DNA of 64,000 bases from Meghimatium bilineatum (GCA_034231615.1 CM067299.1:13445863-13509862); one strand, 5' to 3'. Positions 18,081 through 30,090 are shown, counted from the stretch's first letter. The notes: generated from the letters alone by a model not told the origin. Program-made: numbers and translations.

Positions 18081-18181
18081 TAATTTATATTGCACTAGTG
18101 ACCATGTTGGTATCTTGTCTTACGATGTGCTAGACTTCATAAAAACACAGTAAACCATGTGGTTTATCGCCCATTTCTTGT

Positions 18182-18366
18182 TTGGTAAAGGGAAGTAAAG
18201 AATGATACTGTTACCTGCCACGCATAGAAGCGATGTTGAAGTCGGATGTATAAGGTGAAAGGGGCTTATATCGCAGCAAAGCTATAAAACATGGCAAAGA
18301 ATTATGTTATCTGGACTATATTCTGGTAAATAACCTGCGTTTAAGAACAAACGCAGAAGAAAAATA
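18182..18366 (+). mobile_element. SINE-B copy, short
   Basis: GAAGTAAAGAATGATACTG, GAAGTCGGATGTATAAGGTG, TATCGCAGCAAAGCTATAAA, GGACTATATTCTGG and CAAACGCAGAAGAAAAA are present in SINE-B order. Confidence 0.75.
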
Positions 18367-18439
18367 AATGGTTTGGAAATAGAAAGTTGCCACTAACAAA
18401 GCAATTCTACTAAGTTTGTAAATATGAGGTTATCCAAAG

Positions 18440-18694
18440 ACAGCGTCACTAAAAAAAGCAATAGAGTCCTGTCTCAAGTGACATATTCTTTCCAGAACGT
18501 TGTCTTCATCGTGGATACTATGAACACCTCTCTGTCCCAGGAAAGCAGGCCTGCATTGGCCAGAGATATTTGCATACATTTGTTAAGTAGCTGGTCCATA
18601 ATCTTCTTGGTCTTCTTCTACTTCTCTCACCTACAACTCTGCCCTCCAGAATCAGCCTTTCGACACCTGTATGTCGCTTTAAGTGTCCAAAATT
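18440..18694 (-). mobile_element. LINE C-terminal fragment interrupted or bordered by SINE-A
   Basis: The minus strand reads FGHLKRHTGVERLILEGRV and RSRRRPRRLW, the GH..R..G.E.L.LEG.V...RGRGRPRR.W motif of LINE C-termini. A SINE-A copy abuts it at 18,695. Confidence 0.75.
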
Positions 18695-18854
18695 CGCCGA
18701 AGACGGATGTGTCTGGCCATTGGCGCAAATAAAACGGCGACACAACGCATTTCCATTCTCTGGACTACATCCTGCTGGAAATCTAGTTGGACCATTGTCT
18801 TGCTACAAGAAAGATCTAGTGGGAGTTTGAGAATGAAAGCTGAAGAAGAAGAAG
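18695..18854 (+). mobile_element. SINE-A copy
   Basis: A full-length unit of about 160 bp: CGCCGAAGACGGATGTGTC, GCCATTGGCGCAAATAAAA, GGACTACATCCTGCTGGAAA and a GAAGAAGAAGAAG tail. It is close to the other good copies, so it is fairly young. Confidence 0.9.
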
Positions 18855-19080
18855 ATTAAATGATTTGGAAATGTGTGGTTATCACAAGACAGCATCATTA
18901 ACAAAGTAATGCTACTCAGATTAACTGATTTTAATGCCACATACCGCCCATGCAGAATGTAGACCACATGAATATAGGAAGTGCTGGAAAACAATGTGTA
19001 TGAAAAAAAGATAATACAAAGCCTGAGATATCTCTTACTTAGGGGCTGTCCATAAATTAAGACAACAGTTGTGATGTGGG

Positions 19081-19709
19081 GGAGGGGGGGGTTGATAAAA
19101 GTCGACGTCAATAATACAGTGTTTTCATACACTAATGAATTTTAAACAATATTTCTAAATACTTGAAACAAATATGTATTGTGTTCGAACTTTTTCTGCG
19201 CAAAAACTATATGGGGGAGGGGGGGATGCAAAATTTGTTTTAACACAATGAAGTAGGGTCTATGGGCTGTCACTATCTGCTCACAGCTAGAGGGATTATT
19301 TTATGATGTGTCAAGAGCTACCTGCTCACAGCTAAATGGATTATTTCATCATTACATGAAGAACAACGGAGAAGAAATAATTTTCAAATTGCTTTTTTGT
19401 TCAGTAAAAAGTATCCCTCCTTGCAACTGCGGACGTTAATTAGAATAGTTGGAATTATATTATTTCAGAACTATCTATGTGACATATCATTTACAGAGCG
19501 TTGCTACCTAACACTGACACCCTGTTGGCCTCTGGGTTCTGTGCACGCAGCCCAGTTTCTTCTAGTGACACGTTCGGAAGGTGTTCGGTGTCATGTGCCC
19601 ATCGTAGTCTTGGTCAAGAAACTCATAATTTCAGAGCTATTAACTATAAAAAAAATGTTTTGTTTCTTGCGACCTCCGGAGTTACATTATAAGATTGCCT
19701 ACTCATTTT
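19081..19709. other. Stretch without a supported gene
   Basis: AT-rich sequence with short G-runs near 19,080 and 19,210. A short duplicated phrase (CTGCTCACAGCTA, then GGATTATTT) occurs twice near 19,280 and 19,322. No coding or repeat family could be assigned. Confidence 0.4.
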
Positions 19710-19860
19710 TATATAAATCAAGTTATTGGTCCTCTTATGGTGGGTGTTTACATGTCCTCGTGTGCATAAGCCACGGGTAATGATTTATCGTTTGTCTCTC
19801 TTCTTAAATATATTCTACCCATCTGTCTTTGAATCCTCGACAGTTGTCGACAAGGTTGGA
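19710..19860 (-). mobile_element. LINE tail paralogous to 16.9-17.0 kb
   Basis: CAAGTTATTGGTCCTC, then TACATGTCCTCGTGTGCATA and GTCTCTCTTCTTAAATATAT, match in order the stretch at 16,925-17,020. Assigned by similarity only. Confidence 0.45.
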
Positions 19861-20299
19861 GGGAGTAAACAAAGTGCCGCAGTGTACACAATATAACAAC
19901 CTTCACCACAAAATTAGGATCTCGGGATATAAATAAAGTCATCTAAGTACCAACTAAAGAGTAATTTACGTATGATTTTTGTCTGCCCAAACTAGTTGAG
20001 AGGGGAAGTTTTTTTTATAGGGTACGTAGAGAACAATATTGTAGATTACTATATATAAGCCGACCCTTGTTTAAGTTTAGTAGAGTACTTTCTCTACAAT
20101 ATATTTGTTCATACGTCTTTTGTCCATATTAATAAAAGTCTTATTTATTAAAGTCTATATATAAGTAAGGTTGTCAAGCATAAAGCAGTGTTGGTAGAAC
20201 CACTGCGCGGTACACGTGCAACGTAGTTGTCAAATTGAGACCACGCCTGATCCAGACGTTGGCACGAAGGCTCCCGAATGCCACACTGGCGCGATCAAT

Positions 20300-21325
20300 A
20301 CGCAGGGCAACATCTTTGTTAATTGTCGCAGTTTGCGACAGGGATATATACAAGCTTATTGACAGTATTTAGTTTTTGTCCCTTTACTAGTTCTGTGTAG
20401 GGGACACCTGACTCTGGTTGATACATTACTAATATCTTCGCGGTGCTGATGGTGAGACAGAACGCATTACAGGCCAAAGAAAAGAAGTCCACGCTGTCCT
20501 GTATGTCTTTCAGACTGGTAGCATTTAGTGCACAATCGTCGGCGAACAATGTCCGTCTTAGTTTTGGTCTTGGCCTTCAGTCTACTAAGATTAAATAGCC
20601 GTCCATCAGCTCGATAGCGAAAGCAAATTCCTGCACTGTTATTCCGAAAGGCATCATATAACACGACAGAGAACACCATGCTGAAGAGCGTCAGAGATAG
20701 GGGACAAACCTGTTTGACACCGTTAGTCACTGGAAAGGGATTTGAGTGTGCGCCGTCATCTTGCACACAGACTGTTATACCATCATGGAACTGGTGAACC
20801 ATGTTGGTGAATTTTTCAGGACATTCAAAGTTGGCCATGATCTTTCATAGTCTTTCGCGATTTACAGTGTCGAATGCTGTAGTTAGGTTGACAAACGTGG
20901 CGCAGAGACCAATATTCTGTTCGCAACACTTTTCATGTAGTTGTCTGGTAGTGAATATCATGTCAACCGTACCGTTACCCTGTCAGATGCCACATTGGCT
21001 CTCTTGGAGGAGACCTGTCTCAAAATGGGCTTGCAGTGTGTTTAGTAGCACCTTAGTCATGATCTTGCCTGCTATAGAGATCAGGGATATGCCTCGGTGG
21101 TTGTCGCAAGCTAGGCGATTGCCTTTTCTCTTGCACATATGTATAATCATTGCAAAATTTACGTATAAGCTACACAAGCTATCACTTGAGGTACTTCTCG
21201 AGGTCCCCCCCCCAAAAAAAAAAATTGCCCGAGTGAGCAGTTGCCATATATTACGTATAAAGGGCCCTAATTGACATGAAATATAATTGGTTCTAATTGA
21301 CATGAAAAAGGTAGACATTATCACG
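20300..21325 (-). mobile_element. LINE kappa reverse-transcriptase domain, decayed
   Basis: On the minus strand, from 21.3 kb down: CDNHRGISLISIAGKI and LLQESQCGI (RT domains 1-2), then KFTNMVHQFHDGI, PFPVTNGVKQVCPLSLTLFS (domains 3-4), and FADDCALNATS with CLTISTAKILVM (catalytic FADD box and following). These span several frames. The clade is a jockey-superfamily-like LINE; not resolved further. It is the longest RT remnant in the window. Confidence 0.88.
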
Positions 21326-21328
21326 ATC

Positions 21329-21390
21329 AGAGAGATAGATAGATATATAGATAGATAGAGCTAGATAGATAGATAGATGTATATCACACA

Positions 21391-21426
<36 letters not shown>

Positions 21427-21427
21427 A
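21329..21427. repeat. Compound microsatellite (GATA)n-(CA)n-(GA)n
   Basis: GATA-type tetranucleotides run into a CA run and then a GA run. It directly follows the LINE kappa fragment. Confidence 0.95.
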
Positions 21428-22022
21428 GCTCTGCCGGATCATTCAATCAGAAATGATCGTCATATCTAAATAAAAATTAAAAAAAATAATTTCGAACTGT
21501 AATACAATGGACATAAATGAGAACGGTGTCATTTTAGAGGATCATAGCAACGACAATTTTAGCACTAGAATGGGGGACGTCTATAGTTTGCAACTTTGGT
21601 ATTACCACGACAAAGGATTAATTACGTGAACGGTTTTGAAATTCAGACATTTAATTATAATATCAAAGAATTTTGATGCATTTTGTGTGTGTAGAAAATG
21701 GGTACTTTATGCTCTGATTACCTATATCTAAAATGTTGGAGGTCAACTAACATAAAACAAAAATGTTTCATCGGGACTGAAGTTAGAGATAGTGACACTA
21801 GATGTCCATGTCAACATACCCGTGCTACTCCGACTCTATATTTAGAATATCTAGCTCACAATCAAGACGCGAGGGAGATCTGCGGTAATTAGAGCACATA
21901 GTAGCGAAATATTAATATACAGGAGTCATATGAAATCTACTGGTAAGTCTATTTCCGTCATGTGTTCATATTTTTGTATGCGTTCAATCTTTCTGCGCAT
22001 TTTTATTACCTTATTATCAATC

Positions 22023-22745
22023 AATCAAGTGCCACGCCGACTGGCGTAGGCGATCATGTTTCTCCACGACTCTCTGTCTCTTGTGTTGTCAATAAGCTCG
22101 GTTGGTGAGCTTCTACCGTGCCACGATACAAGCCCATCTAGTAACTTTTCTCTTTGTCGACCTCTATCTCTTCTCCATTTGATCTTTCCAGTGGTTATTA
22201 AGTGTTCAAGCTGTGTTCTTCTCAGCACATGCCATAGAAACCTTGACTGTCTGCCTCTAATGTTTGATATGATTGATCTTTTTACGCCAGCATCAATAAG
22301 AACCTCTGCATTAGTTTTCGTGGCTGTCCATGGTATTTTCATCATTCTTCTCAGAAACTACATTTCTGTAGCCTCCAATTCACTTCGAATTTTCTTGTTT
22401 ATAGTCCATGCTTCACATCCATAAAAAAGAATCGGTTCGATATAACATCTCAGCACCCGAATTCGGGTCTGCATTGATAGACTTCCATTGCAAAAAAATG
22501 GTTCTCATTTTTTGGAATGCTGATTTGGCTTGTGCTGCTCGGCTCTTTATCTCACTTGAGCATCTACCTTCTGATGTTAACAGGGTGCCAAGATATTTCA
22601 CTTTTTCAACTTGTGCCAATTGTGTGTTATTAATTATTATGTTGCATCTTGGTGGTGTATGTCTCTTTGATACAACCATTATTTCTGTTTTCTTCTTGTT
22701 TAAACTGAGGCCTTTGTTTTCACTTTCCTTCACTACTTTATCTAA
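22023..22745 (-). mobile_element. LINE beta 3' end (post-RT domain)
   Basis: The minus strand reads KGLSLNKKKTEIMVVSKR, KVKYLGTLLTSEGRCSSE, then IPWTATKTNAEVL, RQSRFLWHVLRR, TGKIKWRRDRGRQREKLLDG and DRESWRNMIAYASRRGT before the stop. The tail is a short ATTG repeat at 22,016-22,025. One large gap in the alignable order and a frame change show decay. Confidence 0.88.
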
Positions 22746-22869
22746 ACTACTTTACCTTATACAATTTATAAAAGTCGACTTCCATTTCAGTAGTGAAAAA
22801 GGTTCCAAAAATTTGAGGCGTATATAAAGAGAACAGTTATTAAGAAAATGGTAGGCCTACATTATTTAT

Positions 22870-23500
22870 TTACTTCATTCACTGCTTCATTATATGATAC
22901 ATTCGGACAGTAATTTCATTAACATACTAAATATACTTAAATAACTTCAATAATTTATCCAATCCTGCATCACGCAGTGGCGTTGTGTATACGGTACCCT
23001 GGACGAAACTAAGTTTGGCGCCACCTGCATAGCAAGCGGAAAACTTTCAGTGATTTTATCACCCCCTAATACATCCCGTAAGGTCGGTGCGGACCTCTCT
23101 CTCCCTTTTTTGGCTACTTACATTACTTGCACTTGCATTAATTTTCACTTGCATTACGTATGCACATAATTAACCATACGAAAAATATATGCATACATTG
23201 AATACAACATAATAAACACAATAGCAGTATGTATGCATTAATACATAATACTCACCCACAAACCTGGCTGCACATTTGTACAAATCGTTGGATCGTAATA
23301 ATAATAGTCAAAACAATAGGTAGACATGACAGATAATAAAGTGATAGCAAAAATATGGAACAACATTTTAGCTAATTTCAGACTTTTCCAATTATAAATA
23401 CTCCAGCACCGCTGAAGTTAATAGAATCGGCAAAACTACAACCTGATGTAGGCCCCTATGTTTAGTTTGTAAGATTTATGAGCGTCTAAACTTCTTGTTT
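22870..23500. other. AT-rich stretch without a supported gene
   Basis: No coding signal, tandem array or repeat family recognised on either strand. Confidence 0.4.
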
Positions 23501-23574
23501 TTCTCTAAGAATTTAGGAAAACTAAACTGGAGAGCATTCGTCCAGTAAAATTTATCAGGAAAAGTCCCTGCATA

Positions 23575-23787
23575 TTGTTTGAAGAAAGCAGGCGTCAGAT
23601 TTCCTTAGTTCCATCTTTAAATAAGAAATGTCTTGTTTGGAGACACCAACTAGATCTGGAGAAACCAGTGTTATCTGGATTGGACTGTCACTTCAGTGTC
23701 ACGAAACAACAAGACGACAAAGGGACTTTCATATTTGTTGACCGTGTGGAGAGAGGACATGTCTGTGATGGAAATATCGGCCAGTGA
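23575..23787 (+). other. Unassigned open frame with protein-like composition
   Basis: A 70-codon frame includes KKCLVWRHQLDLEKPV, SGLDCHFSVTK and DDKGTFIFVDRVERGHVC and ends TGA at 23,785. The composition (Trp, Cys, charged residues, GC above its surroundings) looks more like protein than noise, and an AAAGCAG acceptor-like site lies at the left. I do not recognise a family. It could be an exon, a pseudo-exon or repeat-derived. Confidence 0.3.
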
Positions 23788-24539
23788 GGGAAAAGCAAAT
23801 AACAAACTTAAATACGAAACAGACTGCACTAGCAATCATTTGCCGCCTGAGGTCATGTGATCTTGCTGTTTTCAGTTATCACAAAAATCACTAATCTCAC
23901 GTAACTGTCCGGCTAGGGTTAATTTAACATTTTTATTTTTACGACTTTGCATAAACACGATTGTGTTTGGGTGCATTAGAACCAAGACGCAGAGACAACT
24001 CAACACTTTGTAATTCAAATATTATGAATGTATGCCTATTTTGTATTGTTTTGTACATATTCTTTGGTACAATTAGCTTTAAAATAACTTTACACAACTT
24101 CTGACAAGTTTTTTTTGGTAGTAAATTTTCATTATATTTCACACTATCGATTCCTCTGCATCACCAGTAAACAAATAACTGCTGTGTTGGTTAAAAATGT
24201 ACATGTTAATAAAAGAGATTGCACTCCGGCATCCGGAAACAATCCGATACTGAAAATGCAAGGGCTGGGTTAACACAAGATAGCTGTAAAACTGAACGGC
24301 AATAGGTTCAAGTGTTACTAATATTTGTGAACAAAACATATTAACAATGAGACGCAGCGTTAGATGACGTTTTGACTAAACTCCCTCATTTAGGAAAAAG
24401 ACAAACAGAACACATAATATACTAAACACAACAAAGCACATATGGTGTGACGATGGTAGGAAATGAGATTAAAGCGTGGTGTGAAACATGTCATTTAAAA
24501 GAGAATAACTAAACAACTCGGTTGTTCAAACTAGAACAT

Positions 24540-24690
24540 GGATATTCTTCCCTGGTAATAGGGGAGTCAGAGATAACGAAAGAGCAGACTTATTGACAGG
24601 CAATCCTATGATTGATGGCGCAGTACTAAGAAGAGATAGGACCGGCCTAATGAGTGAAGCAGACGAAGCTTGAGGCGATAACGTGTATAT
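24540..24690 (+). mobile_element. LINE zeta RNase H end fragment
   Basis: FFPGNRGVRDNERADLLTGN matches the end of the LINE RNase H domain (PGH.GV..NE.AD.LA), followed by IDGAVLRRDRTGLMSEADEA. The related piece at 58.96-59.33 kb has the same layout on the minus strand. Confidence 0.75.
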
Positions 24691-24760
24691 ACACCTACAA
24701 AGAATGAGGTAAGTGGGGATAACGAGGACTGAGGGAAGACAAATGTGCCATCAATGGAAA

Positions 24761-24947
24761 TATCAGAGCACATAATCAATATCTGACACTGAAACATCAG
24801 AGCACATAATCAATATCTGACACTGAAACATCAGAGCACATAATCAATATCTGACACTGAAACATCAGAGCACATAATCAATATCTGACACTGAAACATC
24901 AGATCACATAATCAATATCTGACACTGAAACATCAGAGCACATAATG
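24761..24947. repeat. Minisatellite, 34-bp unit, about 5.5 copies
   Basis: Units with ATCAGAGCACATAATC and AATATCTGACACTGAAA start at 24,761, 24,795, 24,829, 24,863 and 24,897; the last is partial. One unit has GATC for GAGC. It starts just after the LINE zeta fragment. Confidence 0.95.
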
Positions 24948-25081
24948 TTTTTAGAGTGTCTGAAGATGATTTGAATAATAACTTTCTTCTTTCAGTTTTT
25001 GGTCATAGAACATTCATCAGAGGATGTCTTTCTTGTTTGTCATCTTAGAGTTTCAATTGGATAATTTCTTTCTAGTTTCTC

Positions 25082-25083
<2 letters not shown>

Positions 25084-25112
<29 letters not shown>

Positions 25113-25141
25113 TATAAATAATAATAATAATAATAATAATA
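25084..25141. repeat. (AAT)n microsatellite
   Basis: A run of AAT triplets with one interruption. Confidence 0.95.
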
Positions 25142-25439
25142 CCCATAACTGGCCATGGTCGCAGGGTGCCGCACTAGAAACATAAGCACAAAACACATTT
25201 CTGTCCAGAGAATTCAGAGGAGTGTAGAATAAAAAGGTGACCAGGTAATTCCATGATGGTATCAACCCAGCCTTTTCTTTTACCGTTTCTTCTCCTTTGA
25301 AACCTTGATTACTCCTTGCAAAATATTTTTTATAATGTGAGTCGTGTCTCGTTACATGTTGAAACCAAATAAGTTTACGCGTTGTTATGTTTGGACATGT
25401 AATTACGTCAACATTAGGGGTGGTAGAGTATGTAAATTA

Positions 25440-26390
25440 CGTCAACAAATAGGGGGGGGGGTCTTAAAAAGGTTTGACAGTTGTTTACAAGGCGGGGAGG
25501 GGGTGGAGTGCTGGACACAAATTAACGTCATCAATGCCGTTTTTATACTCCAATTGAACTGTTTAAATTTGAAACATTGTTCTAAAAATGTGAAACACAA
25601 CCCAGGAAGAGGACTATCGACCCCTACCATGCGTGTCTACAAGTGACAGATAGTGAAAAAGCATTTAGATATGAACCTGCGATATAAACCATAATTTCTC
25701 TGGACGAATAAGCAGTCGCGGACCAAACCGGTGTTGCTGCCTAACAGGACGGGGCATCAAGCGGCGATGCTGAAATACCCAATGTGACCAGCGACGGGCA
25801 GTATCAATCGAGTGTGAGCCGCTATACGTTCAGGCTGCTGGCGTGAGGTCACTGACACTTCTCCAGGAACATGCCAAGAGGGGATGGGGTGGAGTAGGAA
25901 GGCGTAGGTAGGACTAGGGGGAAACACTTGAGTAGGAAATGCTCATAAATCTGGTAAGATAGCTTTCGTAGGAGAGAGCATTCTAAATACGAAAAACTAC
26001 TGCCTTGTAGGTGCCATCGGGAGATGAAAAGGCTATGGAAGACATCACAGAGAGAAAAATATAATCCAGCCTGTCGAAGACGGAGTGTGTTAGTCGGCGA
26101 TTGCGAAAAACTGGTATAAATTAGGGCACACACACGCTATTATAGAAATGCGGTCATGTGACAATCAATCCTGTCATCATGGTCTCGCTCTGAGGCATAG
26201 TCAAATGTCATTTTAGGACGCTTCCTTTTTTTATTATGCAATAGGTCTTATTGCATCCACCATTTCATTCTACACCTAGTTGTTTTTAATCATATGCACT
26301 TTCGCATTACCCAGTTAAGCGCGATGTTGAACAGTATTGGTGACATAACACATCCCATATCAACATGATAAGGTAAAACTCAAATATGTA
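25440..26390. other. Stretch without a supported gene
   Basis: G-rich runs near 25,452 and 25,496, then mixed sequence. Several short open frames on both strands have no recognisable motif. Confidence 0.35.
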
Positions 26391-26641
26391 TTCAGTATCA
26401 TCTTAAGGATACAATGAAGCAAATAAGTACACAATCTAACAGTTCAAGCAATGCTCTATTTAATGAACAATGGTGTGTAAACAATACATTCAGTTCGGTG
26501 CTACAGTGCTTTTGCTCTGTTGCTGAGATCGTTTCTGGTAAAAAAAATGACACAAAACTAATAGCTAAAGTGTATCCAATCATCATCGTATAGAAACTAT
26601 ATAGAAAGATATTTAAATTGAGCAAAGTATTACGGTAATGA

Positions 26642-26890
26642 AGTTATGATGATGCTATTTGGGTGGTACATTTATGGTGATGTTATCTGGGTGGTACAAT
26701 CATGGTGATATCTGAGTGATACATTCATGGTGATGTTATATGGGCGGTACAATCATGGTGATTTTGTCTGGGTGGTACAGTCATGGTAATGCTGTCTGAG
26801 CAGTACAGTCATTGTGATGCTGTCTGGGTGGTACAGTCATGGTGATGCTGTCTGGGTGGTACAGTCATGGTGATGCTGTCTGGTGATATA
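26642..26890. repeat. Minisatellite, 28-bp unit, about 9 variable copies
   Basis: The phrase GTCATGGTGATGCTGTCTGG with GGTGGTACA repeats every 28 bp at the right end (26,821 and 26,849). Units to the left are older and more variable (TTATCTGGGTGGTACAATC), giving a gradient from diverged to identical copies. Confidence 0.85.
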
Positions 26891-26999
26891 AATATGCTGT
26901 TATTAGGGTGATATGGTTAGGGAAATCCAGCCACAGTGATGTAGGCCTACATTCTTTATTGTGCAAGAAAGAAAGATATAAATAAAGCTGTGTTATGTA

Positions 27000-27850
27000 T
27001 GCCTAAAACATTCTTCAGAAAAAACATGGTAGGTATCTTCAACTAATGATGACATTTTTAATAACAGTTACAAATTCACAATCCAGACTGTAAAGGATGA
27101 ATGTTGTTCTAATGTGAACCCAAGTATTAGATGACCAAGAAAGATATTAAAACACCTCCATATCTTGAAAACAGGCAAAATTTATTTCCGTATTTTTATT
27201 TTAGCCATAAATGCCAGGGATAAAAACAGACCTCAAAGTTTCTCTGGGCATATAGAAAGTTTCAATACCCCCCCCCCCCAGTCCTTATTGGAAAATAGAA
27301 CATGATATCTAGCACAACAAAACAAGTAAAAAAAATATGGTGAACCTCCCCTTATTTAAAAAAAATATAAGACCTTATAGTGGTTTTCTGAAAATGAAGA
27401 GTTTTTTTTTCTAGAAAAAGTTTGATTAACTAAAAGTGAAAATTGTGTTTGCTTCCTTAGAGAAGCCCCTACCCCTCCCCTTAATTGAAGTTGTATCTAC
27501 AGCCTGATGCTAGATATAAGAAAATACCAAAATCAGTATAAATATGAGAATTTTATTAAAAACATGAGTATAATAAGTTTTCATGTACAGTAATCCAAGA
27601 TCAATCAAGTGGTTTATGCTCCTGAAAATTATCACTGCTGAGAAACAAGCAGTTGGAAGACCAAGTCATACTCATAAAAAAATGAGAAGTAGAAATGTTA
27701 AAAATGGTATCAAATATTTTTGTTAGACCTATCAAACTTTATTTTGTATGTTGCAATATAGAAATCGCTGCAGAGATTAAAACATAAAAAAAAGAACTAA
27801 ATTAACATTCTAGCATCAGAGAAAATAATAACATTCCATTTTGACAGAAT
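27000..27850. other. AT-rich stretch without a supported gene
   Basis: No repeat unit, splice-bounded exon or transposon protein motif recognised. A C-run lies at 27,271-27,280. Confidence 0.35.
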
Positions 27851-27859
27851 TAATGTACA

Positions 27860-28720
27860 CATTTTACAATCTTGAAGACATGTGCCATAGAAACCATAAA
27901 CAGCTACCCATCATCAGCAATCAAGGCTTACACAGCTAGATCAGCTTTCAATACTACCTGTTTTTAAGATTATGGAATCTATATCCGTTATCATGATGGA
28001 TCAATACATATCTATGAATTCTGTTACTTGTGGTGAAATTGCTCAAATTATGAAGCAAAGGCTGAGGCCATCTATGCAACCATTGCACCAAAAGTTTGAC
28101 CTCATGAAACAAAAACAAACAATTAGACATACCTTAATCATTTTAACAGACTCCATTCCATGTCTGTTTTGGATGCACTTAAACAGATATATGAAAATCA
28201 AGAGGATCCCATATGAAAATCAAGATGATCCCATTTCAAAATCAAGATGATCTCATATCAAAATATTCTCTACATAACAAGAGGAGTGCACAGCCATCTT
28301 GCTGCATATTCAATCTGCGTAACTCTGCAATGGACATTGTGATCTAGCAGGAAATGAAACAGAAGATAGAATTGCAAAAAGAGGCAACTCAAAACAACAG
28401 AAACAAAAACCATGTAGTATGGGAACTGTCAAACATATTCTTTAGGGGAATCTGTCTGAACAAAAAAAATACAAATTGGCTGACTGGTCAAAATGTGTTT
28501 AGTGAAAAGACAAGACTAAAGGACAATGAACAAACTCTGCAGGAGAAACTAATCCTTTATCTTTCCGATTTGAACAGGACAGCACCAGTCAATAGCCATT
28601 TAAACCGTATTAGACCCCAGAAACTATCCATATGTAGACACTTCTCTCACTCCAGGAAAACAGTCAAACAACTCCTTTGTGACTGCCATTCCCTCTCAAC
28701 TGCTAAGTAAAAAGTAATAA
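27860..28720 (+). mobile_element. RNase H LINE fragment
   Basis: The + strand contains a degenerate SDLAGNETEDRIAKRG-type RNase H end (near 28,335-28,385), then KNHVVWELSN, NWLTG and, after a gap, NSHLNRIRPQ with a C-x-H-x-SH...CDCHSL zinc region. Order matches LINE RNase H plus C-terminal knuckle. A 16-codon phrase ATGAAAATCAAGA is locally triplicated near 28,190-28,250. Confidence 0.7.
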
Positions 28721-28908
28721 AGACTCCCTCAACAGTCACTAACTCACTGACTGTTTGGATCACTACCAGGTAAGTCAACTTCAGAAGACCTTCACTTTTT
28801 TAAGAATGGCATTGAGCTGCCAAGAGTAGATCTATTCAGCAGAAATTGGATATCAACAACAATTTGGTAAAATGTGAAATGGAGGAGAAATACCAACATA
28901 ATTAGTTA

Positions 28909-29166
28909 GTTAGTTTATTCCTTTGGTGCCAAGAGTGGCACATAGGGTAGAGTTAGTTTATTCCTTTGGTGCCAAGAGTGGCACATAGGGTAGAGTTAGT
29001 TTATTCCTTTGGTGCCAAGAGTGGCACATAGGGTAGAGTTAGTTTATTCCTTTGGTGCCAAGAGTGGCACATAGGGTAGAGTTAGTTTATTCCTTTGGTG
29101 CCAAGAGTGGCACATAGGGTAGAGTTAGTTTATTCCTTTGGTGCCAAGAGTGGCACATAGGGCAGA
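28909..29166. repeat. Minisatellite, 43-bp unit, 6 copies, born in a LINE 3' end
   Basis: Units begin GTTAGTTTATTCC at 28,909, 28,952, 28,995, 29,038, 29,081 and 29,124 and are virtually identical. Each contains GGTGCCAAGAGTGGCACATA, which reads on the minus strand as the last codons of the adjoining LINE eta. A single-copy version of the unit (TTCCTTTTGGGCC, AATGGCACATTGGGCAG) sits at 38.22 kb at the end of another LINE eta copy. Confidence 0.95.
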
Positions 29167-29845
29167 AGACATGTTCCTCCATGCCCTGTGGTTCGCTGTA
29201 AGCTGTTGTAGTTCTTGGGTGATATTAATACCCATTGTCATTGCCTTATCCTTGATTGTTCTTCATAATGTTGTCCTGGGTCTTCCACATTTTTGTTGTC
29301 CTGTTGCAGACCATGACAGAGCTTGGTGGGTAAGTGTAAGTATATTCTCCTCTGATCTAAGCACATGACCTAAATACTGCCAACATCTTCTAATAATATT
29401 TGACACATATTCTTGTTTGGATATGGTTCTTATTGCTTCATTTGTGACAAAGTTTTTCCAATCTATGTTCATGATTTTTCTTAGACATTTATTCTCAAAA
29501 TTATGAAGTCTTTTTTTTCTATGGCTTGAGTAGATTTCCAGCTTTCACATCCTTAGGTTAGTACAGGAATCACATATGAGTTGAAAAGTTTGATATGTGT
29601 CTTTAAGGGTTTTGTTTGCTAGATGTTAACTAGTTTATTGAAGGAACTTTTTGGAAGAGCTACGCATGTAATTATTTCTTTTGTTGCATCTACATCATTT
29701 GGTATTTTACTTCCCAGGTAGGTAAAGTTTTCAACTCTGTTAATTACATGATTGTTTAATTTCACAACTCCTGTCGTATTGGTAAAATCCACAAATTTTG
29801 ATTGCTTTGTTTTAATCTGTAAGCCTATTTGTTCTGCGATACTAT
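29150..29845 (-). mobile_element. LINE eta 3' part
   Basis: The minus strand reads AEQIGLQIKTKQSKFVDF and NFTYLGSKIPNDVDATKE, then QEYVSNIIRRCWQYLGHVL, LTHQALSWSATGQQK and CGRPRTTL. This is the end of RT plus the C-terminal region. The true 3' end has been turned into the 43-bp array. Confidence 0.88.
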
Positions 29846-29874
29846 GTAACAATAGAATTAAATAAATATATTTG

Positions 29875-30015
29875 CTCAAACTGCACAAGAAGATAAATGT
29901 ATATGATTGCACACATTGTAGGGGATTGATGCTACCAGTATCAGGAAAAATACTAAATAGGATAATTATAAATAGATTGACAGATGCAATAGACACATTT
30001 TTGGATGTCATTGAC
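29875..30015 (+). mobile_element. LINE reverse-transcriptase fragment (domains 1-2)
   Basis: LHKKINVYDCTHCRGLMLPV and SGKILNRIIINRLTDAI correspond to PKKG....C.NWRGI.LL...GKI..RI...RL. Orientation is opposite to the neighbouring LINE eta piece. Confidence 0.7.
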
Positions 30016-30090
30016 CACTTTAAATATTTTTTCTGCTGTAGACACCAAAATTATCTGTGTTTTATATTTTTATTGTAAATATAAAGGCTC

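Noticed and set aside
28909-29166. CRISPR-like array of direct repeats
   Set aside because: Units are contiguous without unique spacers and lie in an animal genome; it is a minisatellite.
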